Below are positions 1-7,369 of a stretch of 21,443 nt of DNA, one piece after another. The translations under genes were made by a program, and so were the position numbers. This stretch comes from Cyclobacteriaceae bacterium (GTDB lineage Bacteria; Bacteroidota; Bacteroidia; Cytophagales; Cyclobacteriaceae): NCBI GenBank assembly GCA_009885605.1, contig VFKK01000248.1, positions 1-21,443 of the forward strand, read 5' to 3'. The notes under the pieces are model-generated. The model ran no database searches and was not told where the DNA came from. It saw nothing but the letters and a program-made list of their open reading frames with translations. Position 1 is the first letter of the stretch; every line of letters starts with the position of its first letter.

Positions 1-1
1 A

Positions 2-3000
2 CGTCAGATATTCTTACTCATATTTTCTGCATTATTTTTTTTCTCTTGCTCCAAACAAGAGTCCGAGGAAACCAACCTCTTTGAATTGATTGATAAAAAC
101 TGGACTGGTATTGATTTCAAAAATCAACTCACTTACAACGAGCAAATCAACCCCTACACTTTTAGAAACTTTTATAATGGGGCTGGAGTTGCAACTGGTG
201 ATATCAACAATGATGGTTTGGTAGATATTTTTTTAGCGGGCAACCAAACGGCAAATAAGCTTTATCTGAACAAAGGAGATTTCAAATTCGAAGATATCAC
301 CGAGAAAGCAGGCTTAGTCATTCCTGGAATTTGGTCTACAGGAGTCAGTATGGCAGATATCAATGGAGATGGTTTTTTGGATATTTATATCTGTAAGTCC
401 GGCCCCATAGGGGGGGACAAGAGACATAATGAGCTATTTATCAATAATGGAGATTTGACCTTTTCAGAAAAATCCAAGGAATATGGAATTGCTGATGAAG
501 GCCTGTCCCAACATGCTGTCTTTTTTGATTTTGACAAAGATGGTGACTTGGATATGTACCTTCTCAACAATTCAGCCAGATCCATTGGCATCAATGACTT
601 GCGCATTGGACAAAGAGAAGTCAGAGATACTCTGGGGGGTAATAAACTGTACGAAAACAATAAAGGTAAGTTTATTGATATAAGTGAGGCAGCGGGGATT
701 TATGGTTCAGCTATTGGGTATGGACTGGGAGTGACGGCTGCAGACATCAACAAGGACGGTTGGCCGGACTTATATGTATCCAATGATTTTTTTGAAAAAG
801 ATTACCTCTACATCAACAATGGCAATGGAACATTTACCGAGTCTTTAGAAGACATGATTACTGAAATAAGTATGGGTTCCATGGGGGCTGACATTGCTGA
901 CTTAGATAACAATGGATGGCCCGATATTTTTGTTACAGAAATGTTGCCGGCCTCTTTGGAGAGGATCAAAACCAAGACACCTTTTGAGGAATGGGATAAG
1001 TATCAAGCTAATGTTCAATCTGGATACTTTCATCAGTTTACAAGGAACACCTTACAGAAAAACTTAGGATATCAGCCAGGATCAAACCAAATACATTTTG
1101 TAGATGTAGCAAGGCAATCCGGTCTTCACGCTACAGATTGGTCTTGGGGAGCTTTGATTTTTGACGTGGATAATGATGGCCTGAAAGACATCTTTGTGGC
1201 AAATGGAATTGTGAAGGATCTGACAGATTTTGATTACGTAGACTACTATGTCAACAACCAAAATTTAATTTCCCAATTCAAGAGAGACAGTGTTTTGCTT
1301 ACCAAAATGATTGATGAGTTTCCATCTGTACCACAACAAAATTTTCTTTTCAAGAATCTCGGGGATTTTCAATTCAAAAATATAGCTGCTACAGCTGGAA
1401 TGGAGCAGCTTTCCTTTTCAACCGGTGCATCTTATGCCGATTTTGATAATGATGGGGATCTGGATTTGATCGTCAATAACCTCAACAGTGAAGTGTCCAT
1501 ATTTAAAAATAATAGTAGGGAAATTAACGAAAATCATTTTCTCCAACTCGAACTGAAAGGTCAATTTGGAACTCAGGTGACACTTTATGCCGAAGGACAG
1601 CAATTTTTTGCAGAGCATCATCCTGTCAAAGGTTATATGTCTTCTGTTGACCATAAGCTTCATTTTGGTCTAGGAAAAATCAAAAAACTTGACTCAATTC
1701 AAGTCCTTTGGCCAGATTCCCGTATTACTATAATGCGAGACGTTCCCACAGATCAGCTACTTTCACTAAATCCTAAATCAGCCAATTCAACCAAATACTC
1801 TCAGGAAATTCATACTTCACTTTATTTTTCCCAACCAAACGGAGTATTCCCATGGAAACATGAAGAAAGTGATTTTATTGACTTTGACAGGGATAGACTC
1901 CGTTTTCATATGATTTCCAATGAAGGTCCAAAGGTTGCATTGGCAGACATCAATGGGGATGGATTGGATGATCTGTTTCTGCCAGGAGCCAGAGAACAAG
2001 CCTCTTCAATATGGAATCAACAAGAGGACGGGAAATTCAAATTGCATCAGAGTTTTGAAGAAGCTGCATTGTCAGAAGATGTTGACGGGTTGTTTTTCGA
2101 TGCAGATGGAGATGGAGACCAGGATCTGTATGTAGTCAGTGGCAGCCTTGAATTCTCTGTCAAAAACCTGAATTATCTTGATCGGCTTTATCTGAATAAT
2201 GGCAAAGGACAGTTCCATCTATCTGAAGGAAAATTGGTATCGCGGTATGAAAGTTCATCTTTTGTCAAGGCTTTTGATCATAATAATGATGGCAAAATGG
2301 ATTTACTTTTGGGGACCAGAACAGTTCCCTTTGCTTATGGCATTCCGGTAGATTTGGTGTTATTGGAAAATCAGGGAGATGCTGTTTTCATTGATAAAAC
2401 CAAGACTTTAGCACCTGATTTCATAGAAGCAGGTATGGGAAGAGATGCCTGGATCGGAGATTTGGATGGGGATAAACTTGAAGAAATCTTGATTGTAGGC
2501 GAATGGACTGGCATTAAAGTATTTAAAAAGATTCAAGGTCAATTCAAGGATCTTTCAGCGAGTTTCGGATTTGAAAAGACTGCAGGTCTTTGGAATACAG
2601 TTCACGTAGTAGATATAGATGGAGACGGCCTCTTAGATGTTCTAGCAGGAAATATGGGATTAAATACCCGTCTATTGGCATCGCCCGAAAAACCTATGCG
2701 GCTACACATCAATGATTTTGACCAAAATGGCAGTATTGAACAGATACTTACACAGTTTGACGGGGAAATGAGTTTTCCCATGGTTTTGAAGCCCGCATTA
2801 CTGAAGCAACTTCCTGTTTTAAGAAAGCAATTGTTGACTTATGATAACTATAAAAACAAACGTTTAGAAGACTTGTTTCCTCCGGAAGTACTCTCCCGAA
2901 GTGTGGTTTTAGAAGCTCATACCTTGGAAACGAGCCTGTACATGAACCAAGGGAATGGTAACTTTGCTAAAGCAAAATTACCATCTGAAATTCAAAATAG

Positions 3001-3289
3001 TCCAGTTTATGCCATCCATTCATTCAGAGATGATTTTGGCAAAATTCACTTACTTTTTGGTGGAAACCAAAGCAGGTTTAAGCCTGAACTGGGGATCAAC
3101 ATGGGAAGTTATGGTTGGCATTTGACGGGAAGCAATCATTTAAATCTACATGTGTTAACTGCCACCGAATCAGGCTTTTTTGTAAAAGGTGAAATCAGAG
3201 ATATCAAATCCATGATGACTTCTAAAGGTAAAAAACTCCTTGTAATGAGAAATGATAACACCCCAATAATATTTGAGTTTAAAGAGTAA
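2..3289 (+). CDS. FG-GAP/VCBS repeat lipoprotein with ASPIC/UnbV domain (5' end outside window)
   Basis: The frame is open from base 2, so the true start lies just left of the window. The first visible residues form the hydrophobic core of a signal peptide ending in a lipobox (FFSC, Cys codon 47-49), so this should be an outer-membrane or periplasm-facing lipoprotein. A TTG at 86 is downstream of the lipobox and is not the start. About a dozen Ca-binding-type loops of the form DxNxDGxxD recur (for example DINNDGLVD, DFDKDGDLD, DINKDGWPD, DVDNDGLKD, DIDGDGLLD), as in FG-GAP/VCBS beta-propellers. Between roughly 1545 and 1775 is an ASPIC/UnbV-like stretch containing LHFGLG and VLWPD. The visible 1095 codons are near full length for this Bacteroidota family. 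Substrate unknown; binding or presentation of extracellular polymers is a guess. The gene looks more AT-rich than what follows. Confidence 0.88.
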   Translation, partial: RQIFLLIFSALFFFSCSKQESEETNLFELIDKNWTGIDFKNQLTYNEQINPYTFRNFYNGAGVATGDINNDGLVDIFLAGNQTANKLYLNKGDFKFEDITEKAGLVIPGIWSTGVSMADINGDGFLDIYICKSGPIGGDKRHNELFINNGDLTFSEKSKEYGIADEGLSQHAVFFDFDKDGDLDMYLLNNSARSIGINDLRIGQREVRDTLGGNKLYENNKGKFIDISEAAGIYGSAIGYGLGVTAADINKDGWPDLYVSNDFFEKDYLYINNGNGTFTESLEDMITEISMGSMGADIADLDNNGWPDIFVTEMLPASLERIKTKTPFEEWDKYQANVQSGYFHQFTRNTLQKNLGYQPGSNQIHFVDVARQSGLHATDWSWGALIFDVDNDGLKDIFVANGIVKDLTDFDYVDYYVNNQNLISQFKRDSVLLTKMIDEFPSVPQQNFLFKNLGDFQFKNIAATAGMEQLSFSTGASYADFDNDGDLDLIVNNLNSEVSIFKNNSREINENHFLQLELKGQFGTQVTLYAEGQQFFAEHHPVKGYMSSVDHKLHFGLGKIKKLDSIQVLWPDSRITIMRDVPTDQLLSLNPKSANSTKYSQEIHTSLYFSQPNGVFPWKHEESDFIDFDRDRLRFHMISNEGPKVALADINGDGLDDLFLPGAREQASSIWNQQEDGKFKLHQSFEEAALSEDVDGLFFDADGDGDQDLYVVSGSLEFSVKNLNYLDRLYLNNGKGQFHLSEGKLVSRYESSSFVKAFDHNNDGKMDLLLGTRTVPFAYGIPVDLVLLENQGDAVFIDKTKTLAPDFIEAGMGRDAWIGDLDGDKLEEILIVGEWTGIKVFKKIQGQFKDLSASFGFEKTAGLWNTVHVVDIDGDGLLDVLAGNMGLNTRLLASPEKPMRLHINDFDQNGSIEQILTQFDGEMSFPMVLKPALLKQLPVLRKQLLTYDNYKNKRLEDLFPPEVLSRSVVLEAHTLETSLYMNQGNGNFAKAKLPSEIQNSPVYAIHSFRDDFGKIHLLFGGNQSRFKPELGINMGSYGWHLTGSNHLNLHVLTATESGFFVKGEIRDIKSMMTSKGKKLLVMRNDNTPIIFEFKE

Positions 3290-3290
3290 T

Positions 3291-3679
3291 ATTTTTAGCC
3301 TAGGGCCTCAGGAAATCTCGGAGTTCCGATCTGGGGTTTATTTTCAACAGGAAAATGGAAGTTTCTCTTTCACTCCTTTTCCATCCACTGCCCAACTCAG
3401 CCCAGTTTTAAGTATGAACTGGGAGGATGATTCCAAAACAATCTGGCTGGGAGGAAACTTCTCCGGCTTCCGGGTTGATTTGGGAAAAAGTACTGCTTCG
3501 GCATTCTCTGCCTGGAAATGGGAGAATGAGGGCTTCGGAAAAGTTTCTGTCTCGACCACAATTCCTGCCCAATCAGAGGTTCGAAATCACAGATCCATTT
3601 CGGTTTCACGGTTTCCGGGAAAAGCTGGCGCATTGTCATCATTAACAATGGAAAGGTTTATTGGGTTTCAACCCCATAA
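3291..3679 (+). pseudogene. C-terminal remnant of a second VCBS/ASPIC lipoprotein gene
   Basis: Starting just after the stop of the upstream gene, the frame through 3300-3590 aligns with that gene's C-terminus. The remnant FRSGVYFQQENGSFSF matches LETSLYMNQGNGNFAK, LSPVLSMNWEDDSKTIWLGG matches NSPVYAIHSFRDDFGKIHLLFGG, and EVRNHRSI matches EIRDIKSM. The match then moves to another frame: from about 3615, SGKSWRIVIINNGKVYW aligns with SKGKKLLVMRNDNTPII and ends at the TAA at 3677-3679, the position expected of the family terminus. So at least one frameshift lies near 3590-3615, and the first roughly 950 codons are missing. No credible start codon or ribosome site precedes it. This is a decayed 3' fragment of a tandem paralogue, not a working small gene. 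Confidence 0.75.
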
Positions 3680-3712
3680 AAACTTGATAAATATCATTTG
3701 TTGCGGTGTTAA

Positions 3713-3805
3713 TTTCCGATAGCTTTGGAATCCAAAGACCTAGAAATCTGGTTTGGCAAACTAGGGTCAGCCATGAATCTTCCAAATTATTATACTGAAT
3801 ACTAA
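3713..3805 (+). other. short coding-like stretch before the haloperoxidase gene, unassigned
   Basis: Bases 3680-3813 separate the VCBS remnant from the haloperoxidase gene. Between a TAA at 3710-3712 and a TAA at 3803-3805 the frame reads 30 residues with a protein-like composition (including DLEIWFGKLG and NLPNYYTEY). No start codon or ribosome site begins it. It may be the tail of another decayed gene or chance. I could not match it to a family. Confidence 0.25.
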
Positions 3806-3813
3806 CCTCCTAT

Positions 3814-5163
3814 ATGCGTAACCTCACCTTACTCATGCTCACAGGACTCCTTCTGTTTGCATTTTCCTGCAAGGAACCAGTTGACTACACCAATGCGATT
3901 ACAGATGGATCCTATTTGGACCAGGCACAGACCAGAATCACGCAGGTCATCATTCATGATATTTTTTCGCCGCCGGTAGCAACCAGGATCTATTCTTATT
4001 CATCTTTGGCAGCCTATGAAGTTGCCGCTGCAACAGATACTTCAAATTACTCTTCCCTTTTGGGGCAGCTGAATGGTTCGGAGAAAGTGACTTTCACCGT
4101 GCCTCAAAATATCTATCCGCCACTCGCTTCTCTCGCTGCCTATTATCACGTAGGAACAGCTTTGATTTTCTCTGAGGAAATGATGAACGAGCACCGGGAT
4201 GCAGCTTTTGCAGCGCTCAAAGAAAAAGGAATTCCCGAGGATGTTTTTGAGGCTTCTGTGAAATTCGGTCAGGAAGTGGGCGAAGTTATTAAGGCTTACT
4301 CAAAAAAAGATAACTATCATCAGTCACGGTCCTTTCCAAAATACACAGTAACATCTGGTCAGGAAGGAACCTGGCAACCAACGCCTCCTGCTTACATGGA
4401 GGGAATAGAACCAAGCTGGAACAAGATCCGAACTTTTGTATTGGACTCAGCATCGCAATTCAAGCCACTTCCGCCGCCGCCATTTTCTACAGAGCCCGGA
4501 AGTGAGTTTTATAAACTTGCCAAAGAAGTCTATGACGTGAAGCAAGCGATGACTGAAGCTCAACGAGATGTCGCTATGTTCTGGGATTGCAATCCTTACA
4601 AAGTGAATGTAAAAGGCCATGTGATGTTTGCCGAGAAAAAGATCACGCCCGGTGGTCACTGGATGAGTATCTCCACGATTGCTTCCAAAGCTGCGAAGAA
4701 AGACTGGAAAGGGACTTCGGAAGCAATGGCACTTACCGCGATCTCCTTGAATGAGGCCTTTATCTCCTGCTGGGATGAGAAATACCGAAGCAGACTGATC
4801 CGTCCTGAGACGTACATCAACCAACATATAGATGAGGAATGGGTTCCGCTTTTGCAGACTCCGCCTTTTCCTGAGTATACAAGCGGACATAGCGTCGCTT
4901 CAACTGCGGCGGCTTATACGCTTGCTCAGATTTTCGGGAATGAGTTCCACCTGGTGGATAGCTCGGAAGTAGCTTATGGGCTTCCTGCAAGAGAGTTTGA
5001 TTCATTTTCCCAAGCGGCAGAAGAAGCGGCTATAAGTCGATTCTATGGAGGAATTCACTACATGCCTGCGATTACTGAAGGTTCCAAACAAGGAAAACAA
5101 GTTGGAGAATTGATCTGGCAAAAAATCTCAACAAAGCCGGCAAAACTGGCGGCAATAAATTAA
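3814..5163 (+). CDS. PAP2-superfamily, vanadium-dependent haloperoxidase-like lipoprotein
   Basis: A 449-residue lipoprotein with a signal peptide and lipobox (FAFSC, Cys19). The three sequence blocks of the vanadate/phosphate pocket are present: K323-x6-R330-P, S357-G-H359 within PEYTSGHS, and S408-R409 followed by GGIH415. These are the residues that hold vanadate in haloperoxidases or phosphate in PAP2 acid phosphatases. Sequence cannot decide between peroxidase and phosphatase activity; length and the all-helical central region fit the bacterial vanadium-haloperoxidase-like group. Cys19 would anchor it at the membrane surface. It follows the VCBS gene and its remnant on the same strand, a pairing I recall as common in Bacteroidota, and ends at a hairpin shared with nadD. 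The ATG at 3814 is directly followed by the signal peptide. Confidence 0.85.
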   Translation: MRNLTLLMLTGLLLFAFSCKEPVDYTNAITDGSYLDQAQTRITQVIIHDIFSPPVATRIYSYSSLAAYEVAAATDTSNYSSLLGQLNGSEKVTFTVPQNIYPPLASLAAYYHVGTALIFSEEMMNEHRDAAFAALKEKGIPEDVFEASVKFGQEVGEVIKAYSKKDNYHQSRSFPKYTVTSGQEGTWQPTPPAYMEGIEPSWNKIRTFVLDSASQFKPLPPPPFSTEPGSEFYKLAKEVYDVKQAMTEAQRDVAMFWDCNPYKVNVKGHVMFAEKKITPGGHWMSISTIASKAAKKDWKGTSEAMALTAISLNEAFISCWDEKYRSRLIRPETYINQHIDEEWVPLLQTPPFPEYTSGHSVASTAAAYTLAQIFGNEFHLVDSSEVAYGLPAREFDSFSQAAEEAAISRFYGGIHYMPAITEGSKQGKQVGELIWQKISTKPAKLAAIN

Positions 5164-5166
5164 ACT

Positions 5167-5196
5167 GAAAAAGCCCTGAAGGATACGGTCTTTTTC
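5167..5196. terminator. bidirectional hairpin terminator between convergent genes
   Basis: GAAAAAGCC (5167-5175) pairs with GGTCTTTTTC (5187-5196) with one bulged base. The arms carry A and T runs, so the hairpin ends in a T run on both strands. It sits in the 35-base gap between the stop of the haloperoxidase gene and the stop of nadD, which converge here. Confidence 0.6.
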
Positions 5197-5198
5197 GG

Positions 5199-5762
5199 TT
5201 AATACAACTTCTTATTCTGAATGTAATCCTCTACTCCTTCCGGGAGAAGGTATTTAACAGAATAGCCTTCCTGAATTGACTTTCGAATAAAGGTCGCCGA
5301 AATGTCCAGCAAGGGAGCTTCGATAATTTTAATATTTGGATGGTCGAATGTTTTGGTTTCTCCGGGTCTTGGATAGACGAAGATCTCGTAATGATCTAGA
5401 ATAGCCTGGTAATTCTTCCATTTAGTCAATTGGCCAAGATTATCACTTCCCAGAAAAAGGCAAAACTGATGCTGAGGATATTGATCCGCAAGATAAGTGA
5501 GCGTATCGATGGTATAGCTTGGCTTGGGCATGCGAAACTCCACATCGGAAGCTCTGAAATGATAATGATCCGTAATCGCAAGCTCGACCATTTTCAGCCG
5601 ATCAAACTCATGAATCAGGGATTGGCGCTTTTTGAGTGGATTTTGCGGGCTGACCACAAACCAAACTTCATCGAGATCGGTACGATCATACAGGATATTG
5701 GCAATGATCAGGTGCCCGATATGAATGGGATTGAAGCTGCCGAAATAAAGGCCGATTTTCAC
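5199..5762 (-). CDS. nadD: nicotinate-nucleotide adenylyltransferase
   Basis: The enzyme transfers AMP from ATP to nicotinate mononucleotide, giving deamido-NAD in cytoplasmic NAD synthesis. The N-terminal nucleotidyltransferase signature GSFNPIHIGH (residues 8-17) and the C-terminal ISATFIRKSI (154-163, the ISSTxIR-type motif) are both present, and LGSDNL (104-109) matches the usual LG.DNL element. Length of 187 is normal. The start codon is GTG (plus-strand CAC at 5760-5762), four bases after the gmk stop; it places Met directly before KIGLYFGSF, so a later start would cut the active site. It is the last gene of the sigma-antisigma-gmk-nadD operon. Confidence 0.95.
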   Translation of the reverse strand: MKIGLYFGSFNPIHIGHLIIANILYDRTDLDEVWFVVSPQNPLKKRQSLIHEFDRLKMVELAITDHYHFRASDVEFRMPKPSYTIDTLTYLADQYPQHQFCLFLGSDNLGQLTKWKNYQAILDHYEIFVYPRPGETKTFDHPNIKIIEAPLLDISATFIRKSIQEGYSVKYLLPEGVEDYIQNKKLY

Positions 5763-5766
5763 GAGT

Positions 5767-6339
5767 TCAACTGGCTAGGAATTTTTTTACTAAGTCCTCA
5801 GCTTCAGCAGAAGAGCCGGCAAAATCGTCGTTCAGAATAGAGACGTCAAACTGTGGCTCAAATTTCGCCTCGAACTGAGCCTTGAAGATTCTTCTCGAAA
5901 GGGACTCTTCTGACTCCGTTCCGCGATCATTCAATCTGGATGCCAGCACTTCCAAACTTGGCACTTTTACAAAAATAGCCAGCGCCTGATCCCCAAAGTA
6001 TTTCTTCAGAGCCAATCCGCCTTTCACATCCACATCAAAAATGACTGCTTTTTCACTGTCCCAGATTCGTTGGATTTCTTCTTTGAGCGTGCCGTAGAAG
6101 TTGCCTTCGTAGACTTCCTCCCATTCGATGAATTCATCTTCATCTATTTTTCTTTTGAATTCATCCTGGCTTAAAAAGTAATAATCCTTACCGTTTACTT
6201 CGTGGCGACCTCTTTTGTCGCGAGTACAGGCTGAGATTGAGAAACCAAGATTTGGAATATTTTTGATCAGGTGTCGAACCAGTGAGGTTTTTCCTGATCC
6301 TGAAGGGGCAGAAAAAATGATTGCCTTGCCTTGCTTCAT
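5767..6339 (-). CDS. gmk: guanylate kinase
   Basis: Phosphorylates GMP to GDP with ATP in the cytoplasm. The P-loop FSAPSGSGKTSL lies at residues 9-20, followed by SACTRDKRGRHEVNGKDYYF, which corresponds to the family's GMP-binding TTRxPRxGExxGxDYxF region. Later blocks include FIEWEEVYEGNFYGT and the basic stretch around SRLNDRGTESEE in the lid. Length of 190 is typical. The start ATG is three bases downstream of the preceding Cys-rich gene's stop and the stop is four bases before nadD, so the genes are almost certainly co-transcribed and perhaps translationally coupled. Confidence 0.96.
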   Translation of the reverse strand: MKQGKAIIFSAPSGSGKTSLVRHLIKNIPNLGFSISACTRDKRGRHEVNGKDYYFLSQDEFKRKIDEDEFIEWEEVYEGNFYGTLKEEIQRIWDSEKAVIFDVDVKGGLALKKYFGDQALAIFVKVPSLEVLASRLNDRGTESEESLSRRIFKAQFEAKFEPQFDVSILNDDFAGSSAEAEDLVKKFLAS

Positions 6340-6342
6340 AGC

Positions 6343-6615
6343 TTATTTGATGCCTTGAATCTTCTGACGGATAGAGTCCGACAATTCAGACGGTACTGCT
6401 TGTTTTGTACATTTGGTTTTAAGGACTTCACGAATGGCCTGCTCCAGGTGATAATGCTCAAAACAGGGCTGACACTTGGCCAACTTGTCATTCATTATTT
6501 CTTTGCCGCCTTGTGTCATGTCACCGTCCAGGATACTTTCCAGGAGCTCAAAGCACTTGGTTACATCGCTGCATTGCAACTTTCTCTCTCCGGATGATTG
6601 TGAGTTCATTTCCAT
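6343..6615 (-). CDS. RsrA/ZAS-like putative anti-sigma factor
   Basis: A 90-residue soluble, Cys-rich protein encoded 13 bases after an ECF sigma gene. It shows a CQPC pair (Cys48, Cys51) followed by FEHYHLEQAI and KTKC (Cys69), with Cys15 and Cys21 upstream and an acidic ILDGDM segment between. The order and spacing resemble redox-sensing zinc anti-sigma factors of the RsrA/mycothiol-system type. The usual zinc ligand is a His four residues before the first Cys of CxxC; here that position is Lys44, so metal binding must differ or be absent. Two nearby His (54 and 56) might substitute. There is no membrane segment, so it would act in the cytoplasm, presumably by binding the neighbouring sigma factor. 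The anti-sigma role is inferred from position and motif. Confidence 0.7.
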   Translation of the reverse strand: MEMNSQSSGERKLQCSDVTKCFELLESILDGDMTQGGKEIMNDKLAKCQPCFEHYHLEQAIREVLKTKCTKQAVPSELSDSIRQKIQGIK

Positions 6616-6628
6616 TGGTAATTATTCA

Positions 6629-7237
6629 TTAAAATTCTGCCTCTTCTTCTTCACCTTCCGTATTGTAGCCCATGTTTTGGGCATAGCCTCTCAATTTATC
6701 TTTCAATAGATTGCGCGCTCTATGAAGTCTGGATCGTACCGTCCCGATTGGGATATCGAGGATCTTCGCCATCTCCTCATAGGTGAATCCCTCTAAGTCA
6801 CATAGTATAATAACCGTTCGGAAGTCCACTGCAAGACTGTTCAGAGCATTTGAGATCTCATCTCCCAGCATGTCTTTGACAGACTCCGCCCTCAAATCGG
6901 TGGTACTCTGATAGTCAACATCATCAGAGTTGTAATAAGTTTCCACCTCCTGATAATCGACTTTTATCGGCTGCTTGCTCTTCTTCCGATACTCATTGAT
7001 GAAGCTGTTTTTCAGAATTCGAAACAGCCAAGCCTTGGCATTTGTGCCCTGCTCGAAAGAATTGATGAATCGATAAGCCTTGAGATAAGTGTCCTGCACG
7101 AGATCCTTGGCATCATCCTCATCGAAGGTAAGCCGGTAAGCAAAATTGTACATGGAATCTATGTGCGGCATAAACTCCCCATCAAAGATGGTGTTTTTCT
7201 CTTCCTGAGAATATTTCCGTCGCTGTACTTCAGACAT
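6629..7237 (-). CDS. ECF-type RNA polymerase sigma factor, SigR/SigH-like
   Basis: Sigma region 2 spans about residues 22-88 and includes DAKDLVQDTYLKAYR (core binding and -10 recognition) and AWLFRILKNSFINEYRKK. Region 4 spans about 133-182 with the helix-turn-helix GFTYEEMAKILDIPIGTVRSR. The wording of region 2, especially the stretch around GTNAKAWLFRIL and NSFINEYRKK, resembles the oxidative-stress SigR/SigH group, which fits the RsrA-like gene next door. It ends in an acidic tail (EGEEEEAEF). I chose the ATG at 7235-7237, giving 202 residues; an in-frame ATG at 7277-7279 adds 14 less typical residues. It is first in the operon with the anti-sigma candidate, gmk and nadD, and is divergent from the acyltransferase gene. 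The target regulon cannot be read from this window. Confidence 0.88.
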   Translation of the reverse strand: MSEVQRRKYSQEEKNTIFDGEFMPHIDSMYNFAYRLTFDEDDAKDLVQDTYLKAYRFINSFEQGTNAKAWLFRILKNSFINEYRKKSKQPIKVDYQEVETYYNSDDVDYQSTTDLRAESVKDMLGDEISNALNSLAVDFRTVIILCDLEGFTYEEMAKILDIPIGTVRSRLHRARNLLKDKLRGYAQNMGYNTEGEEEEAEF

Positions 7238-7369
7238 AAGTTTCAAAAGTAACGATTGGCTCAAATTATACCTAGGCATTGGCAGGAATTCAGTTGATTT
7301 CCTTTATTTTGTATTCGATTCTCGTTCGGGTCCCCGCGCATTGATTCTCCTTCAGCCTTATTGGTGAAT

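Noticed and set aside
86..88. TTG at 86 as the start of the VCBS gene
   Set aside because: The same frame extends left to base 2 and encodes a signal peptide and lipobox, so the gene begins before the window.
3273..3722. A possible independent 149-residue protein starting at an in-frame start at 3273
   Set aside because: Its start lies inside the upstream gene, its middle matches the C-terminus of the VCBS family, and its last third is out of frame with that match, so it is better read as a decayed fragment.
4447..4890. A 147-codon antisense frame in the haloperoxidase gene
   Set aside because: It is a shadow of the coding strand, rich in Arg and His runs with no domain.
5430..5840. A 136-codon plus-strand frame across nadD and the end of gmk
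   Set aside because: It crosses two well-supported genes on the other strand and has no independent support.
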